DNA of 64,000 nt from Agromyces humatus. GTDB taxonomy: Bacteria > Actinomycetota > Actinomycetes > Actinomycetales > Microbacteriaceae. The notes under the pieces are model-generated. The model made no database searches. It worked only from the letters and a program-made list of their open reading frames with translations, and was not told where the DNA came from. The stretch spans positions 124,001 through 188,000 of the forward strand of contig NZ_JAJQPD010000007.1 in assembly GCF_021228295.1 (NCBI RefSeq), written 5' to 3'. The position numbers and the translations under genes are program-made. The first letter of the stretch is position 1. Each line of letters starts with the position of its first letter. Below, one piece after another: positions 25,929 to 35,011 of this stretch.

Positions 25929-26363
25929 ATGAGCATCTGGTTCGGCGAGCCCTCGATCGACTGGGCGAACTCGCGTCGCGACGGCACCCTCCTCAACGAA
26001 CTCGGCATCGAGATCACCGAGCTGACCGACGACTCGCTGAAGGGTCGCATGCCGGTCGACGGGCGCACACGCCAGCCTGGCGGGGTGCTGCATGGCGGAG
26101 CATCCGTCGCCCTCGCGGAGACGCTCGCGAGCTGGGGCGCGACGTTCACGGTCGACCCCGCAGCCAACTACTGCGTCGGCATGGAGATCAACGCGAACCA
26201 CACGCGCCCCGTGGCCGAGGGCTGGGTGTACGGCGAGGCCAAGCCGCTCACGCGCGGGCGCACGACGCAGGTGTGGGAGATCAAGGTCACCGATGAAGCG
26301 GGCAAGCTCGTGTGCATCTCGCGCTGCACGATGGCGGTGCTCGCGAGGCCGTCGGAATACTGA
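25929..26363 (+). CDS. PaaI/YbdB-type hotdog thioesterase
   Basis: 144 residues, hotdog fold. Motif RTRQPGGVLHGGASVALAET places the catalytic Glu at the end of the conserved helix, as in YbdB/MenI-type acyl-CoA thioesterases (HGG...E). CVGMEINANHTRPV and ISRCTMAVL complete the fold. It probably hydrolyses aromatic or short acyl-CoA; no menaquinone genes are adjacent to decide. The ATG at 25929 sits 6 nt after CAGACT, suggesting a leaderless transcript. The amidotransferase gene follows. Confidence 0.88.
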   Translation: MSIWFGEPSIDWANSRRDGTLLNELGIEITELTDDSLKGRMPVDGRTRQPGGVLHGGASVALAETLASWGATFTVDPAANYCVGMEINANHTRPVAEGWVYGEAKPLTRGRTTQVWEIKVTDEAGKLVCISRCTMAVLARPSEY

Positions 26364-26381
26364 CGCCGTGAAGCCGACGCC

Positions 26382-27113
26382 GTGAAGCCATTCGTCCTTC
26401 TCGCCACGCGTGCCGAGGACCAGCCTGCCGACGAGGAGTACGCGCTCTTCCTGCGCAACTCCCGACTCGACGAGCGCGATCTCATCCGGGTACGGCTCGA
26501 GGCGGCGCCCATGCCGCGGCTCGACCTCGACGCCCTTTCGGGCATCTTCGTCGGCGGTGGCCCGTTCAACGCCTCCGACCCGCCCGAGCAGAAGACACCG
26601 GTGCAGCACCGGGTCGAGGCGGAGTTCGGCGCGCTCCTCGACGAGGTCGTGGCCCGGGACTTCCCGTTCCTCGGTGCGTGCTACGGCGTCGGTACCGTCG
26701 GCGTCCACCAGGGTGCCGTGATCGACCGCACCTACTCCGAGCCGATCAGCGTCGTTCCGGTCACGCTGACCGACGCCGGGGCATCCGACCCGATCCTCGC
26801 GGCGTTGCCCCCGACGTTCAACGCCTTCGTCGGACACAAGGAGGCCATCACCGCACTGCCCGGCACGGCCACCCTGCTCGCGTCGTCGCCGACCTGCCCG
26901 GTGCAGATGTTCCGCGTGGGTGCGAACGTGTACGCGACGCAGTTCCACCCCGAGCTCGATGTCGACGGCATCACCGTGCGCATCCACGCCTACGCCGACC
27001 ACGGCTACTTCGCCGCCGACGAGCTCGAGGCGACCCTGGCCGCGGTGCGGCGAGCGCCGGTGTCGTACCCGAGCCGAATGCTCCGGAACTTCGTCGAGCG
27101 CCACGCCCGGTAG
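26382..27113 (+). CDS. Class-I glutamine amidotransferase-like protein
   Basis: 243 residues, GuaA-N-like GATase. GIFVGGGPFN is the oxyanion strand, FLGACYGVG carries the nucleophile Cys, and ATQFHPELD carries the catalytic His/Glu. The synthase partner domain is absent, so the acceptor is unknown. It resembles stand-alone GMP synthase-glutaminase-like proteins. The GTG start at 26382 is 18 bp after the thioesterase stop, so cotranscription is likely. Confidence 0.85.
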   Translation: MKPFVLLATRAEDQPADEEYALFLRNSRLDERDLIRVRLEAAPMPRLDLDALSGIFVGGGPFNASDPPEQKTPVQHRVEAEFGALLDEVVARDFPFLGACYGVGTVGVHQGAVIDRTYSEPISVVPVTLTDAGASDPILAALPPTFNAFVGHKEAITALPGTATLLASSPTCPVQMFRVGANVYATQFHPELDVDGITVRIHAYADHGYFAADELEATLAAVRRAPVSYPSRMLRNFVERHAR

Positions 27114-27158
27114 CGGGGGCATCCGCTCAGCTGAGCACGAGGTCCCGCTCAGGCGGCT

Positions 27159-27174
27159 CACACGCGCGCGTGTG
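27159..27174. promoter_or_regulatory. 16-bp palindrome upstream of purF
   Basis: CACACGCGCGCGTGTG is a perfect palindrome 62 bp before purF and just after the amidotransferase gene. It could be an operator or a structural element; no known regulator consensus matches. Confidence 0.35.
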
Positions 27175-27235
27175 GGAGGATGGATCGTCCAACTCGGGCG
27201 CATCACCACACCCCCCACGAGGAGCCATCGCTCGA

Positions 27236-28693
27236 ATGTGCGGCATCGTCGGCATCGTCTCCACCGAACCCGTCAACCAGCAGATCTACGACAGCCTGCT
27301 GCTGCTGCAGCACCGCGGTCAGGACTCGACGGGCATCGCCACGGCCGACGGCCCCGTCTTCCACATGGCGAAGGCCCGGGGCCAGGTGCGCGAGGCGTTC
27401 CGCACCCGTGACATGCGCTCGCTCATCGGCGACATGGGACTCGGTCACGTTCGCTACACGACCAAGGGCGCGGCCGAGCGTGAAGAAGAGGCGCAGCCGT
27501 TCTACGTGAACGCGCCGTACGGCATCATCCTCGTGCACAACGGCAACCTGACGAACACGCGCGAGCTCTCCGGCGACCTGTTCTCGATCGACCGCCGTCA
27601 TGTGAACTCCACGAGCGACACCGAGATGCTGCTCAACGTGCTCGCCACCGAACTGCAGGGGCAGATCAAGGGACTCGAGCTCGACCCCGACCAGGTGTTC
27701 GAGGCCGTCTCCCAGGTGCACGAGCGGGTCGAGGGCTCGTACGCGGTCATCGCGATGATCGCGGGCTACGGTCTGCTCGCGTTCCGCGACCCGTTCGGCA
27801 TCCGCCCGCTGATCCTCGGTCGTCGCATGACGAAAGCCGGCAAGCCCGAGTGGATCGTGGCCTCCGAGTCGCTCGTGCTCGAGAACGGCGACTACGAGAT
27901 CGTGCGCGACGTCGATCCCGGCGAGGCGATCTTCATCACGCTCGACGGCGAGATGATCTCGCGCCAGTGCGCGACGAACCCGCGGCTGGTGCCGTGCTCG
28001 TTCGAGTACGTCTACCTCGCGCGCCCCGACTCGGTCATGAACGGCATCTCGGTCTACGAGGCGCGCCTGCGCATGGGCGACCGGCTGGCGACGACCATCG
28101 CGACCCACATGAGCAAGGGCGACATCGACGTCGTCATGCCCATCCCCGACTCGTCCCGCCCGTCCGCGATGCAGGTCGCGCAGAAGCTCGGCATCGAGTA
28201 CCGCGAGGGCTTCTACAAGAACCGGTACGTCGGCCGAACGTTCATCATGCCCGGCCAGTCCGAGCGCAAGCGGTCGGTGCGCCAGAAGCTCAACGCCATG
28301 GGCACCGAGTTCAAGGGCAAGAACATCCTCATCGTCGACGACTCGATCGTGCGGGGCACGACGTCGCAGCAGATCGTCGAGATGGCCCGCGCGGCCGGCG
28401 CCAACAAGGTGACGTTCACGTCGGCGGCTCCCCCGGTGCGGTTCCCGCACGTCTACGGCATCAACATGCCGAGCCGGCAGGAACTCATCGCCCACGGGCG
28501 CAAGATCCCCGAGATCGCCCGCGAGCTCGGTGCCGACCACATGATCTACCAAGAGGTCGCCGACCTGCAGGCCGCGATCACCCAGGGCACCTCGATCGAG
28601 CAGCTCGACATGTCGTGCTTCACCGGCGACTACGTCACCGGCACGGTCACCGAGGAGTACCTCGAGTGGGTCGAGAAGACCCAGCTCAGCTGA
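27236..28693 (+). CDS. purF: Amidophosphoribosyltransferase (glutamine PRPP amidotransferase)
   Basis: 485 residues; first committed step of purine synthesis, PRPP + Gln to phosphoribosylamine. It begins MCGIVGIVS, so Cys2 is the Ntn nucleophile and there is no propeptide. SLLLLQHRGQDSTGIAT and HVRYTTKG are glutaminase motifs. NILIVDDSIVRGTTSQQIV is the PRPP-binding loop. The end (DMSCFTGDYVTGTVTEEYLEW) is standard. The ATG at 27236 has GAGGAGC at 27219-27225. It lies near purM and DUF3073 but on the opposite strand to purM. Confidence 0.96.
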   Translation: MCGIVGIVSTEPVNQQIYDSLLLLQHRGQDSTGIATADGPVFHMAKARGQVREAFRTRDMRSLIGDMGLGHVRYTTKGAAEREEEAQPFYVNAPYGIILVHNGNLTNTRELSGDLFSIDRRHVNSTSDTEMLLNVLATELQGQIKGLELDPDQVFEAVSQVHERVEGSYAVIAMIAGYGLLAFRDPFGIRPLILGRRMTKAGKPEWIVASESLVLENGDYEIVRDVDPGEAIFITLDGEMISRQCATNPRLVPCSFEYVYLARPDSVMNGISVYEARLRMGDRLATTIATHMSKGDIDVVMPIPDSSRPSAMQVAQKLGIEYREGFYKNRYVGRTFIMPGQSERKRSVRQKLNAMGTEFKGKNILIVDDSIVRGTTSQQIVEMARAAGANKVTFTSAAPPVRFPHVYGINMPSRQELIAHGRKIPEIARELGADHMIYQEVADLQAAITQGTSIEQLDMSCFTGDYVTGTVTEEYLEWVEKTQLS

Positions 28694-28813
28694 GCCGCCG
28701 CCGCGGCGTCGGGGCATCCGCGGTCGGCGTCACGTTGGAGGCACCGAATTCGTTGGCTCGAACGGGTTCGGGCGCGCGAACGCGAGTGCTGAGCCGCTTG
28801 CGCGGCGTCACGC

Positions 28814-29200
28814 CTATTCGTCGATGTGATGCGTCGACGAGTGCTCGGCGACGACCGATTTCGCCCGACGGGCGGTCGCCCGGTCGATGAGCAGTGCCAC
28901 GACGGCGCCGAGCGCCGCGCCGATGACGCCGCACAGCAGCAGCAGGAAGCCGAACACCTGACCCCGGTCGAAGTCGAGCCCGAGCTCGGGCGCGGGTTCT
29001 CCTGAGAACGAGAAGGTGAGGATGAGCGCGACGATCGCGCCGACGACGACACCGAGCGCGATGAAGCGCCCGAAGCGGGGTGCCCGCCGCACGGTGACCG
29101 TGTCGTTGACGACATCGGTCTCGACCTCGTCTTCGCGGACGACGAGGATGTCGTCGTCGGTAGGCTCGGACGGCCGGGCGGGGTTCTGCGGATCGCTCAC
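28814..29200 (-). CDS. Small two-helix membrane protein
   Basis: 128 residues. An acidic cytoplasmic N-terminus (DDDILVVREDEVETDVVNDTVTV) and a short basic stretch (RRAPRFGRF) precede two membrane helices (FIALGVVVGAIVALILTFSF; VFGFLLLLCGVIGAALGAVVALLID). A basic, then His-containing tail follows (RATARRAKSVVAEHSSTHHIDE). It is conserved in actinobacteria without assigned function. The GTG at 29198-29200 follows GGAGG very closely, so an ATG at 29218 is an alternative start. Confidence 0.7.
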   Translation of the reverse strand: MSDPQNPARPSEPTDDDILVVREDEVETDVVNDTVTVRRAPRFGRFIALGVVVGAIVALILTFSFSGEPAPELGLDFDRGQVFGFLLLLCGVIGAALGAVVALLIDRATARRAKSVVAEHSSTHHIDE

Positions 29201-29290
29201 CCCTCCATTGTCCCGCATCCGCGGGGCGGGGCGCACGCTTACGGGTCATCCGGCATGCAGCCGCGTCTTGCCGTCAGGCGCGGCTGACGT

Positions 29291-29677
29291 TCATCCGATC
29301 GCGATGATCACCGAGAGCACGGTGAGCACGATCGCGACGGGCGTCGCCGTGTACCGCTCGGGCTTGCTGCGCGAGATGGCGTTGAGTGCGATGCCGAGGG
29401 CGAAGTAGGCGGCGATCACCCATGCGGCCACGTCGACCACGATCTCGGGCAGCACCATCTGCACGAGCCCGGCCTTCATCAGGAATACCCAGGCGAACAC
29501 GGCGTACAGCGCGATCGCGACGACGCTCCCGACCCGCTTGCGCGCCGGCAGCACCCGATCCGCGCCACCCCAAGCGAAGTGACCGAGTGGAGCGCCGCAC
29601 ACCAGCGCGAGCTGGAACACTGCGAGCGCGCCGAGGAGGACGCAGATGAGAATGGCGGCGATCGACGTGAGCGGCAC
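29291..29677 (-). CDS. Four-helix membrane protein, unknown function
   Basis: 128 residues, four predicted membrane helices: ILICVLLGALAVFQLALV, VGSVVAIALYAVFAWVFLM, IVVDVAAWVIAAYFALGIALN and AIVLTVLSVIIAIG. The motif CGAPLGHFAWGG in the first loop is conserved in related actinobacterial proteins. No function is known. The GTG start at 29675-29677 has TACGCT 6 nt upstream, so it is probably leaderless. Confidence 0.75.
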   Translation of the reverse strand: MPLTSIAAILICVLLGALAVFQLALVCGAPLGHFAWGGADRVLPARKRVGSVVAIALYAVFAWVFLMKAGLVQMVLPEIVVDVAAWVIAAYFALGIALNAISRSKPERYTATPVAIVLTVLSVIIAIG

Positions 29678-29683
29678 CGTGCG

Positions 29684-29689
29684 AGCGTA
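29684..29689 (-). promoter_or_regulatory. -10 element, leaderless promoter
   Basis: On the minus strand TACGCT ends 6 nt before the GTG at 29677. Confidence 0.4.
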
Positions 29690-29800
29690 TCGTCCGCCGC
29701 GACGTCGCGGAAGTGCACGAAGCCTCGGCGGTGCGACGGCGTGTCGAGCGGTGACACTCCGCCAGGCAGCCAGAACCTTCTCTGTTCGGCTCGGCCGCTC

Positions 29801-30205
29801 TCAGACGATCGGCAGCAGCCCGCTGAGGTCGGCACGCTGGCCCGAAGCCTGCACCCGGCCGGCGGCGCGCGCGTCGCCCCAGGAGAGCGCGCCGGTGGCG
29901 AGCGCCAGCCAGGTCGAGGCATCGGTCTCGATCACGTTCGGCGGCGTGCCGCGCGTGTGCTTCGGACCCTCGACGCACTGCACGGCGGCATACGGCGGCA
30001 CCCGCACCTCGACGGTGCCGCCGGGCGCCAGCTCGGCGAGCACCTGCAGCGAGTACCGCACGGCGAGCGCGAGCGTCGTGCGATCGACGGCGATGTCCTG
30101 AGGCTCTCGAAGGGATGCCGCGACATCGGCGCTCCCTTCGGCGACGGCTCGCACCACCCCGAGCGCCGCCCGTCCGACCTCGTCGTTGATCCTCGCGCGT
30201 GCCAT
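29801..30205 (-). CDS. Sterol-carrier (SCP-2-like) family protein
   Basis: 134 residues, resembling actinobacterial 'sterol carrier family' proteins. DRTTLALAVRYSLQVLAELAPGG and VEVRVPPYAAVQCVEG are followed by PPNVIETDASTWLALATG, the typical SCP-2-like end, and ASGQRADLSGLLPIV. It probably binds a hydrophobic ligand; the role is unknown. It is divergent from purD with a 42-bp gap, an arrangement I recall from other Micrococcales. Confidence 0.78.
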   Translation of the reverse strand: MARARINDEVGRAALGVVRAVAEGSADVAASLREPQDIAVDRTTLALAVRYSLQVLAELAPGGTVEVRVPPYAAVQCVEGPKHTRGTPPNVIETDASTWLALATGALSWGDARAAGRVQASGQRADLSGLLPIV

Positions 30206-30235
30206 GACTCCATCATCCCGGAATCCGAAAGACGG

Positions 30236-30241
30236 TAGCCT
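30236..30241 (+). promoter_or_regulatory. -10 element, leaderless purD promoter
   Basis: TAGCCT ends 6 nt before the GTG at 30248, with no Shine-Dalgarno. Confidence 0.5.
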
Positions 30242-30247
30242 GAGTCG

Positions 30248-31582
30248 GTGAGAATCCTCGTCCTCGGCTCGGGCGCGCGCGAGCACGCCATCATCCTCGC
30301 GCTCCTCGATGAAGAGGCCGGCCACGAGATCATCGCGGCACCGGGCAATGCCGGCATCGCGGCTTCCCACACCTCGTCGGCACGCGGCAGCGTGATCACC
30401 ATCGCGCTCGACCCGACCGACCCGGTCATCGTCGCCGACTACGCGCTCGACAACGACATCGAGCTCGTCGTCATCGGGCCCGAGGCGCCCCTCGTCGCGG
30501 GTGTGGCCGACGCCCTGCGCCCCCGCGGCATCGCCGTGTTCGGCCCCGGCAAGGCCGCGGCGGCACTCGAGGGATCGAAGACCTTCGCGAAACGCATCAT
30601 GGAGGTGGCGGGCGTGCCCACCGGTCGTGCGACGCTGGCCGACACCATCGACGAGGTCGGCCGCACGCTCGACGAGTTCGGCGCTCCCTACGTCGTGAAG
30701 GCCGACGGCCTGGCCGCGGGCAAGGGCGTGCTCGTCACCGAAGACCGCGACGCCGCCCTCGCGCACGCCGCCCATTACCTGCAGCAGGGCCCGGTGCTCG
30801 TCGAGGAGTTCCTCGATGGTCAAGAGGTCTCGCTCTTCCTGCTCTCCGACGGCACCCACGTGCTGCCGCTCTCGCCCGCGCAGGACTACAAGCGCCTGCG
30901 CGACGGCGATCAGGGGCCGAACACCGGCGGCATGGGCGCCTACTCGCCGCTGCCGTGGCTCGGCGACGCGGTCGACGGTCGCGGCGGCCGGTTCGGCAGC
31001 GAAGACGCGTTCGTCGACGAGGTCATCGAGACCATCGCGCTGCCCACGGTGCGCCGACTCGCGCACGAGCAGACTCCGTTCATCGGACTGCTCTATGCGG
31101 GCCTGATCCTCACGTCGCGCGGCATCCGCGTCATCGAGTTCAACGCGCGCTTCGGCGACCCCGAGACGCAGGTCGTGCTGCCGCGCCTCGAGACGCCGCT
31201 GTCGGGCCTGCTCTTCGCGGCCGCGACGGGCCGGCTGGGCGGGCTGCCGCGGCCGAGTTTCCGACCGGATGCCGCGGTGACGGTCGTGCTCGCGAGCGAA
31301 GGGTATCCCGAGGCCCCCGAGACGGGGCGCGCCATCGAGGGGCTCGAGGCTGCAGCATCCGTGCCCGGTGTGCACGTCGCCCACGCGTCGACCGCGATCG
31401 GCGCGATGACCGAGCCGCACCCCCACCCGCCGCTGCTCGCGACGGGCGGGCGGGTGCTCAACGTCGTCGCCGTCGGCAAGGACTTCGCCGAGGCGCGGCG
31501 GCGGGCCTACGAGGCGCTCGGTCACGTGCGGCTCGACGGCGGCCAGTACCGCACCGACATCGCCGCGCGCGTCACCGAATAG
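30248..31582 (+). CDS. purD: Phosphoribosylamine-glycine ligase (GAR synthetase)
   Basis: 444 residues, full length. An ATP-grasp enzyme, it joins phosphoribosylamine and glycine in purine step two. [19 protein letters not shown] is the N-domain, [16 protein letters not shown] the ATP-binding strand, [17 protein letters not shown] and [16 protein letters not shown] the substrate site, and [20 protein letters not shown] the metal site. The C-domain is the usual 80 residues. The GTG start is leaderless. purC follows after 97 bp from its own promoter. Confidence 0.96.
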   Translation: MRILVLGSGAREHAIILALLDEEAGHEIIAAPGNAGIAASHTSSARGSVITIALDPTDPVIVADYALDNDIELVVIGPEAPLVAGVADALRPRGIAVFGPGKAAAALEGSKTFAKRIMEVAGVPTGRATLADTIDEVGRTLDEFGAPYVVKADGLAAGKGVLVTEDRDAALAHAAHYLQQGPVLVEEFLDGQEVSLFLLSDGTHVLPLSPAQDYKRLRDGDQGPNTGGMGAYSPLPWLGDAVDGRGGRFGSEDAFVDEVIETIALPTVRRLAHEQTPFIGLLYAGLILTSRGIRVIEFNARFGDPETQVVLPRLETPLSGLLFAAATGRLGGLPRPSFRPDAAVTVVLASEGYPEAPETGRAIEGLEAAASVPGVHVAHASTAIGAMTEPHPHPPLLATGGRVLNVVAVGKDFAEARRRAYEALGHVRLDGGQYRTDIAARVTE

Positions 31583-31666
31583 GGTCGTCGGGCCCGCGCC
31601 ATCGCCGGCTCTGCGCCGGGCGCACCGACGCGGCGGCGGTAGCGGCCGGCCGCGGGCGCCCGCTCG

Positions 31667-31672
31667 TAGACT
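31667..31672 (+). promoter_or_regulatory. -10 element, leaderless purC promoter
   Basis: TAGACT lies 7 nt before the ATG at 31680, with no Shine-Dalgarno. Confidence 0.5.
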
Positions 31673-31679
31673 GAACCGC

Positions 31680-32627
31680 ATGAGCGACAACGGCGAGATG
31701 CCCGGTTGGACCCACGTGTACTCGGGCAAAGTGCGCGACCTGTACGTGCCCACGAAGCTGCTCGACGACGACGACTCGTGGACGGGCGATCCGCTGCACC
31801 TCTCGCCCGTGGTGCTCGTGGTGGCGACCGATCGCGTCAGTGCCTACGACCGGATGCTCGAGCCCGAGATCCCCGGCAAGGGCGCGATGCTCACGCGTCT
31901 CACCCACTGGTGGTTCGACCAGTTGCCCGACGTGGCCAACCACCTGGCGTACCCGCTGAACGACCGGCTCGAAGAGCTCGCGCTGCCCGACGTGCCCGAG
32001 GCGGTCAGCGACCGCGCGACGCTGTGCCGCACGCTCGACATGTTCCCGATCGAGTGCGTCGTGCGCGGCTACCTCACCGGCGGCGGCTGGAAGGAGTACC
32101 AGGAGACGGGCGCCATCGGCGGCATCGCGCTTCCCGAGGGGCTGGCGAACGGCGACCAGCTCCCCGAGCCGCTGTACACGCCCGCGTGGAAGGCGCCCCT
32201 GGGCGAGCACGACGAGAACGTGTCGTACGAGCGCACGGTAGAACTCGTGGGCGAGGTCGTGGCGTCGCAGTTGCGCGCGCTGTCGATCGAGATCTTCGAG
32301 CGCGCGGCGGCGATCGCCGAGGGGCGCGGCCTGGTCCTCGCCGACACGAAGTTCGAGTTCGGCGCCGACCGCGCCACCGGCATGATCACCCTCGCCGACG
32401 AGGTGCTCACCTCCGACTCCTCGCGGTACTGGGATGCCGCGGCGTACGCGACCGCCGCGACCCCCGAGCTGCGCATGGCGAGCTTCGACAAGCAGATCGT
32501 GCGCGACTGGCTCGCCAAGAACTGGGACCAGGACGCGTCCGAGACGCCGCCGACGCTGCCGCACGAGATCGTCGAGCAGACCGCCGCGCGCTACCGCGCG
32601 CTGCTCGAGCGCCTGACCGCGGCGTAG
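31680..32627 (+). CDS. purC: SAICAR synthetase
   Basis: 315 residues, the longer actinobacterial/eukaryotic-like form of PurC. It ligates CAIR and aspartate (purine step seven). Motifs: HVYSGKVRDLY (ATP site), VATDRVSAYDRM, CVVRGYLTGGGWKEY, GLVLADTKFEFG and SSRYWD, then FDKQIVRDWL near the end. All conserved blocks are present. The ATG at 31680 is leaderless. Confidence 0.95.
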   Translation: MSDNGEMPGWTHVYSGKVRDLYVPTKLLDDDDSWTGDPLHLSPVVLVVATDRVSAYDRMLEPEIPGKGAMLTRLTHWWFDQLPDVANHLAYPLNDRLEELALPDVPEAVSDRATLCRTLDMFPIECVVRGYLTGGGWKEYQETGAIGGIALPEGLANGDQLPEPLYTPAWKAPLGEHDENVSYERTVELVGEVVASQLRALSIEIFERAAAIAEGRGLVLADTKFEFGADRATGMITLADEVLTSDSSRYWDAAAYATAATPELRMASFDKQIVRDWLAKNWDQDASETPPTLPHEIVEQTAARYRALLERLTAA

Positions 32628-32657
32628 CGCAGGGAATAGGTTCGCGCAGACCTGAGT

Positions 32658-32679
32658 TATCATTAGTTGTGATTACAAC
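32658..32679 (+). promoter_or_regulatory. -10 element and operator overlapping the start codon of the VOC gene
   Basis: TATCAT (32658-32663) ends 5 nt before the GTG at 32669. The palindrome GTTGTGATTACAAC (32666-32679, arms GTTGT/ACAAC) straddles the predicted transcription start and the start codon. TTGTnnnnACAA dyads of this size are typical of MarR-type repressors sensing phenolics or quinones. Confidence 0.45.
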
Positions 32680-33565
32680 CAACGAGACCCCGAAGAGCGG
32701 ACTCCTCGCCGCCGACACCGGCATGGGCGCAGTGACGCTGCGCGTCGGCGACCTCGACGGCATGATCCGCTACTACCGCGACGGCGTGACGCTCGAACTG
32801 CTGAGCCACGACGGCCCCGTGGCCGTGCTCGGCCGAGGGACGACCCCACTGGTCATCCTCGAGCACGCCCCCGAGTTGAAGCACGCTTCGCCGAGCAGCG
32901 CCGGCCTGTTCCACACCGCCGTGCTGTTCGACTCGGCCGAGGCGCTCGCGACCGCCGTGTACTCGGTGGCGGCGAAGTACCCGGGCCTGTTCACGGGCAG
33001 TTCCGACCACCTCGTGAGCGAGGCGTTCTACTTCAACGACCCCGAAGGCAACGGCGTCGAGCTCTACGTCGACCGCGACCGCTCGAAGTGGAGCTGGGTG
33101 CACGGACAGGTCGAGATGTCGACCATCTTCCTCGACCCCAACCAGTACCTTCGCGAGCACCTCACCGAGACCGGCGCGTCCGCCGCGGCCACCGGCACCG
33201 GACTCGGCGACGCGATCATCGGCCACGTGCACCTCTCGGTGGGCGACGTCGACAGCGCGCGCGAGTTCTACGTGGATCGCCTCGGCTTCGAGCTCACCAC
33301 GACGTACGGAAGCCAGGCGCTCTTCGTCTCGGCGGGCGGATACCACCACCACATGGCCATGAACACGTGGAACAGCCGCGGCGCCGGCCGCCGTCAGCTC
33401 GCACTCGGGCTCGGCAAGGTCGAGATCGTCGTGCCGACCGCCGACGACCTCGGCCAACTGGGCGAGCGGATGTCGCACCACAGCGTTCCGGCTCGCGACG
33501 ACGGCCGCACCCTGACCTTCGACGACCCGTGGTCGAACCTCGTCGAGGTGCGCGCTGCCGGCTGA
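32669..33565 (+). CDS. VOC-family ring-cleavage-type dioxygenase/glyoxalase (CatE-like)
   Basis: 298 residues with two VOC modules. Module one: MGAVTLRVGDLDGMIRYYRD to FNDPEGNGVELYVDR. Module two: GHVHLSVGDVDSAREFYVDRLGFE to FDDPWSNLVEV. Metal ligands expected in the second module are His in GHVHL, His in YHHHMAMNTW and Glu in NLVEV. This is the layout of CatE/extradiol-dioxygenase-like proteins (catechol-2,3-dioxygenase annotation), so it may act on catechols or quinones. The GTG start sits in an operator-like palindrome. A TetR gene follows convergently. Confidence 0.82.
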   Translation: MITTNETPKSGLLAADTGMGAVTLRVGDLDGMIRYYRDGVTLELLSHDGPVAVLGRGTTPLVILEHAPELKHASPSSAGLFHTAVLFDSAEALATAVYSVAAKYPGLFTGSSDHLVSEAFYFNDPEGNGVELYVDRDRSKWSWVHGQVEMSTIFLDPNQYLREHLTETGASAAATGTGLGDAIIGHVHLSVGDVDSAREFYVDRLGFELTTTYGSQALFVSAGGYHHHMAMNTWNSRGAGRRQLALGLGKVEIVVPTADDLGQLGERMSHHSVPARDDGRTLTFDDPWSNLVEVRAAG

Positions 33566-33595
33566 CGCGATCCCGCGGCGGGGGCGCGCCCGCCA

Positions 33596-34240
33596 TCACC
33601 GGGGGGCGGGGCCCTTCGCGTGAGACATGTCGTGAAAGGCTGCGAATTCCTGCCCGGCCACGGGCATCGGCGTCGTGCCGGGACGCGCCCTGAGGCCGTC
33701 GAGCACGATCGTGAGCTGCCGACGCCAGAACGGCAGATACTGTCGGCCGTACTGGCCGAGTGACCCCAGCATGTCGACCAGCACGCTGAGATCGACCGCG
33801 GTGACGTCGGCACGCAGCGACCCCTCGGCCTGTGCGCGTGCGACGAGCCCGTCGATCGCCGCTTCGAACTCGGCGCCGGGTCGGTGCGAGGGGTCGACCT
33901 CGGCGACCCGACGCATCACGGCCGGAAGGAACGGCGAGTCCGCGACCCAGGCGCCGAGGCGCTCGAGGTAGAGCTCGACGGAACGCCATGCGGTCTCGGC
34001 GCCGAGAATCTCGGGCGCGAACTCGTGCAGGTCGGCGACGGCCGTGTCGTAGAGCTCCCGCACGAGGGCGTCGCGGCTCGCGAAGTGGCGATACACTGTG
34101 CCGGCGCCGACGCCGGCGCGCGCGGCGAGTTCGTCGAGCGGTGCGTCGATGCCGCGTTCGGCGAAGAGGCGTCGCGCTTCGCTGAGCAGGCGTGCATGAT
34201 TACGTCGTGCGTCGCGACGGGGCGAGGTGGGCGAACTCAC
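33596..34240 (-). CDS. TetR-family transcriptional regulator
   Basis: 214 residues. The TetR HTH is RRLFAERGIDAPLDELAARAGVGAGTVYRHFASRDALVREL (about 22-64). The helical C-domain resembles the SbtR/TetR_C_33-like group (ADVTAVDLSVLVDMLGSLGQYGRQYLPFWRRQL). The GTG at 34238-34240 begins MSSPTSPRRDARRNHA. It is convergent with the VOC gene and next to the end of nanE. The target is unknown; the VOC gene is a neighbour but not divergent. Confidence 0.88.
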   Translation of the reverse strand: MSSPTSPRRDARRNHARLLSEARRLFAERGIDAPLDELAARAGVGAGTVYRHFASRDALVRELYDTAVADLHEFAPEILGAETAWRSVELYLERLGAWVADSPFLPAVMRRVAEVDPSHRPGAEFEAAIDGLVARAQAEGSLRADVTAVDLSVLVDMLGSLGQYGRQYLPFWRRQLTIVLDGLRARPGTTPMPVAGQEFAAFHDMSHAKGPAPR

Positions 34241-34297
34241 GCTTTCACTGTACGCGCGAGATGCGACCCCGGGTCGAGGGGGTCGACGGTCACCTCG

Positions 34298-35011
34298 TTA
34301 CGCTGAGCCTTCGTGCCCCGAGGCGGGACGCGCATCGAGCGCGGCGACGAACCATGACGTGATCGTCGATGGGTGCGTGATCGCGGTGCCGACGCAGACG
34401 GCCGTCGCACCGGCCTCGATGGCAGCTGCGGCGGCGTCGGGCGTGTGGATGCGGCCCTCAGCGATGATCGGGCGCGTGCAACGTGCGGCGACCTGTGCGA
34501 CGAGTTCGAGGTCGGGTCCGGGGGTCTTCCGCCGCTCCCCCGTATAGCCGGCGAGGGTGGTGCCGAGCAGATCGGCGCCGGCCTCCTCTGCGGCGATCGC
34601 GTCGTCGAGTGATCCGCAGTCGGCCATGACGAGCACGTCGTGCGTTTCGCGCAGTGCCGCGATGGTCCCGGCGAGCGTCAAGCCGTCGGGGCGCGGGCGG
34701 CGTGTTCCGTCGAGGGCGACGACATCGGCCCCGGCATCGGCGACGGCCCGCGCGTGTTCGAGCGTGGGGGTGATGAAGACGCCGTCGTCGCCGTCCTTCC
34801 ACAGCCCGATCACCGGCACGTCGAGATCGACGGCAGCGCGGATGTCGGCCGTGCCCTGCAGCCGGATGGCGACGGCACCGCCGGTCACCGCAGCCCGAGC
34901 GACCTGTGCCATCGTGTTCGGGTCGCGCATGGCCTCGCCCGGGTATGCCTGGCAGGAGACGATCAGCCCGCCGCTGATGCGGGCGGTGAACGTGGCCGCG
35001 TCGATACTCAT
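34298..35011 (-). CDS. nanE: N-acetylmannosamine-6-phosphate 2-epimerase
   Basis: 237 residues, TIM barrel. It converts ManNAc-6-P to GlcNAc-6-P in sialic acid catabolism. Motifs: GGLIVSCQAYPGEAMRD (start of NanE), AIRLQG, VPVIGLWKDGDDGVFITPT, VALDGTRRPRPDG, VMADCGSLDDAIAAEEAGADLLGTTLAGYT and PIIAEGRIHTPDAAAAAIEAGATAVCVGTAIT. The start at 35011 overlaps the ROK kinase stop (ATGA), so translation is coupled. It is the last gene of the operon. Confidence 0.94.
   Translation of the reverse strand: MSIDAATFTARISGGLIVSCQAYPGEAMRDPNTMAQVARAAVTGGAVAIRLQGTADIRAAVDLDVPVIGLWKDGDDGVFITPTLEHARAVADAGADVVALDGTRRPRPDGLTLAGTIAALRETHDVLVMADCGSLDDAIAAEEAGADLLGTTLAGYTGERRKTPGPDLELVAQVAARCTRPIIAEGRIHTPDAAAAAIEAGATAVCVGTAITHPSTITSWFVAALDARPASGHEGSA

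Noticed and set aside
24576..27218. 880-residue minus-strand reading extending the acyltransferase upstream
   Set aside because: The membrane protein begins at MSSMPDARAALL (25874); upstream residues are antisense to the thioesterase and amidotransferase genes.
29801..31753. 650-residue minus-strand reading covering purD
   Set aside because: Only its last 134 residues (SCP-2-like, from 30205) are protein-like; the rest is antisense to purD.
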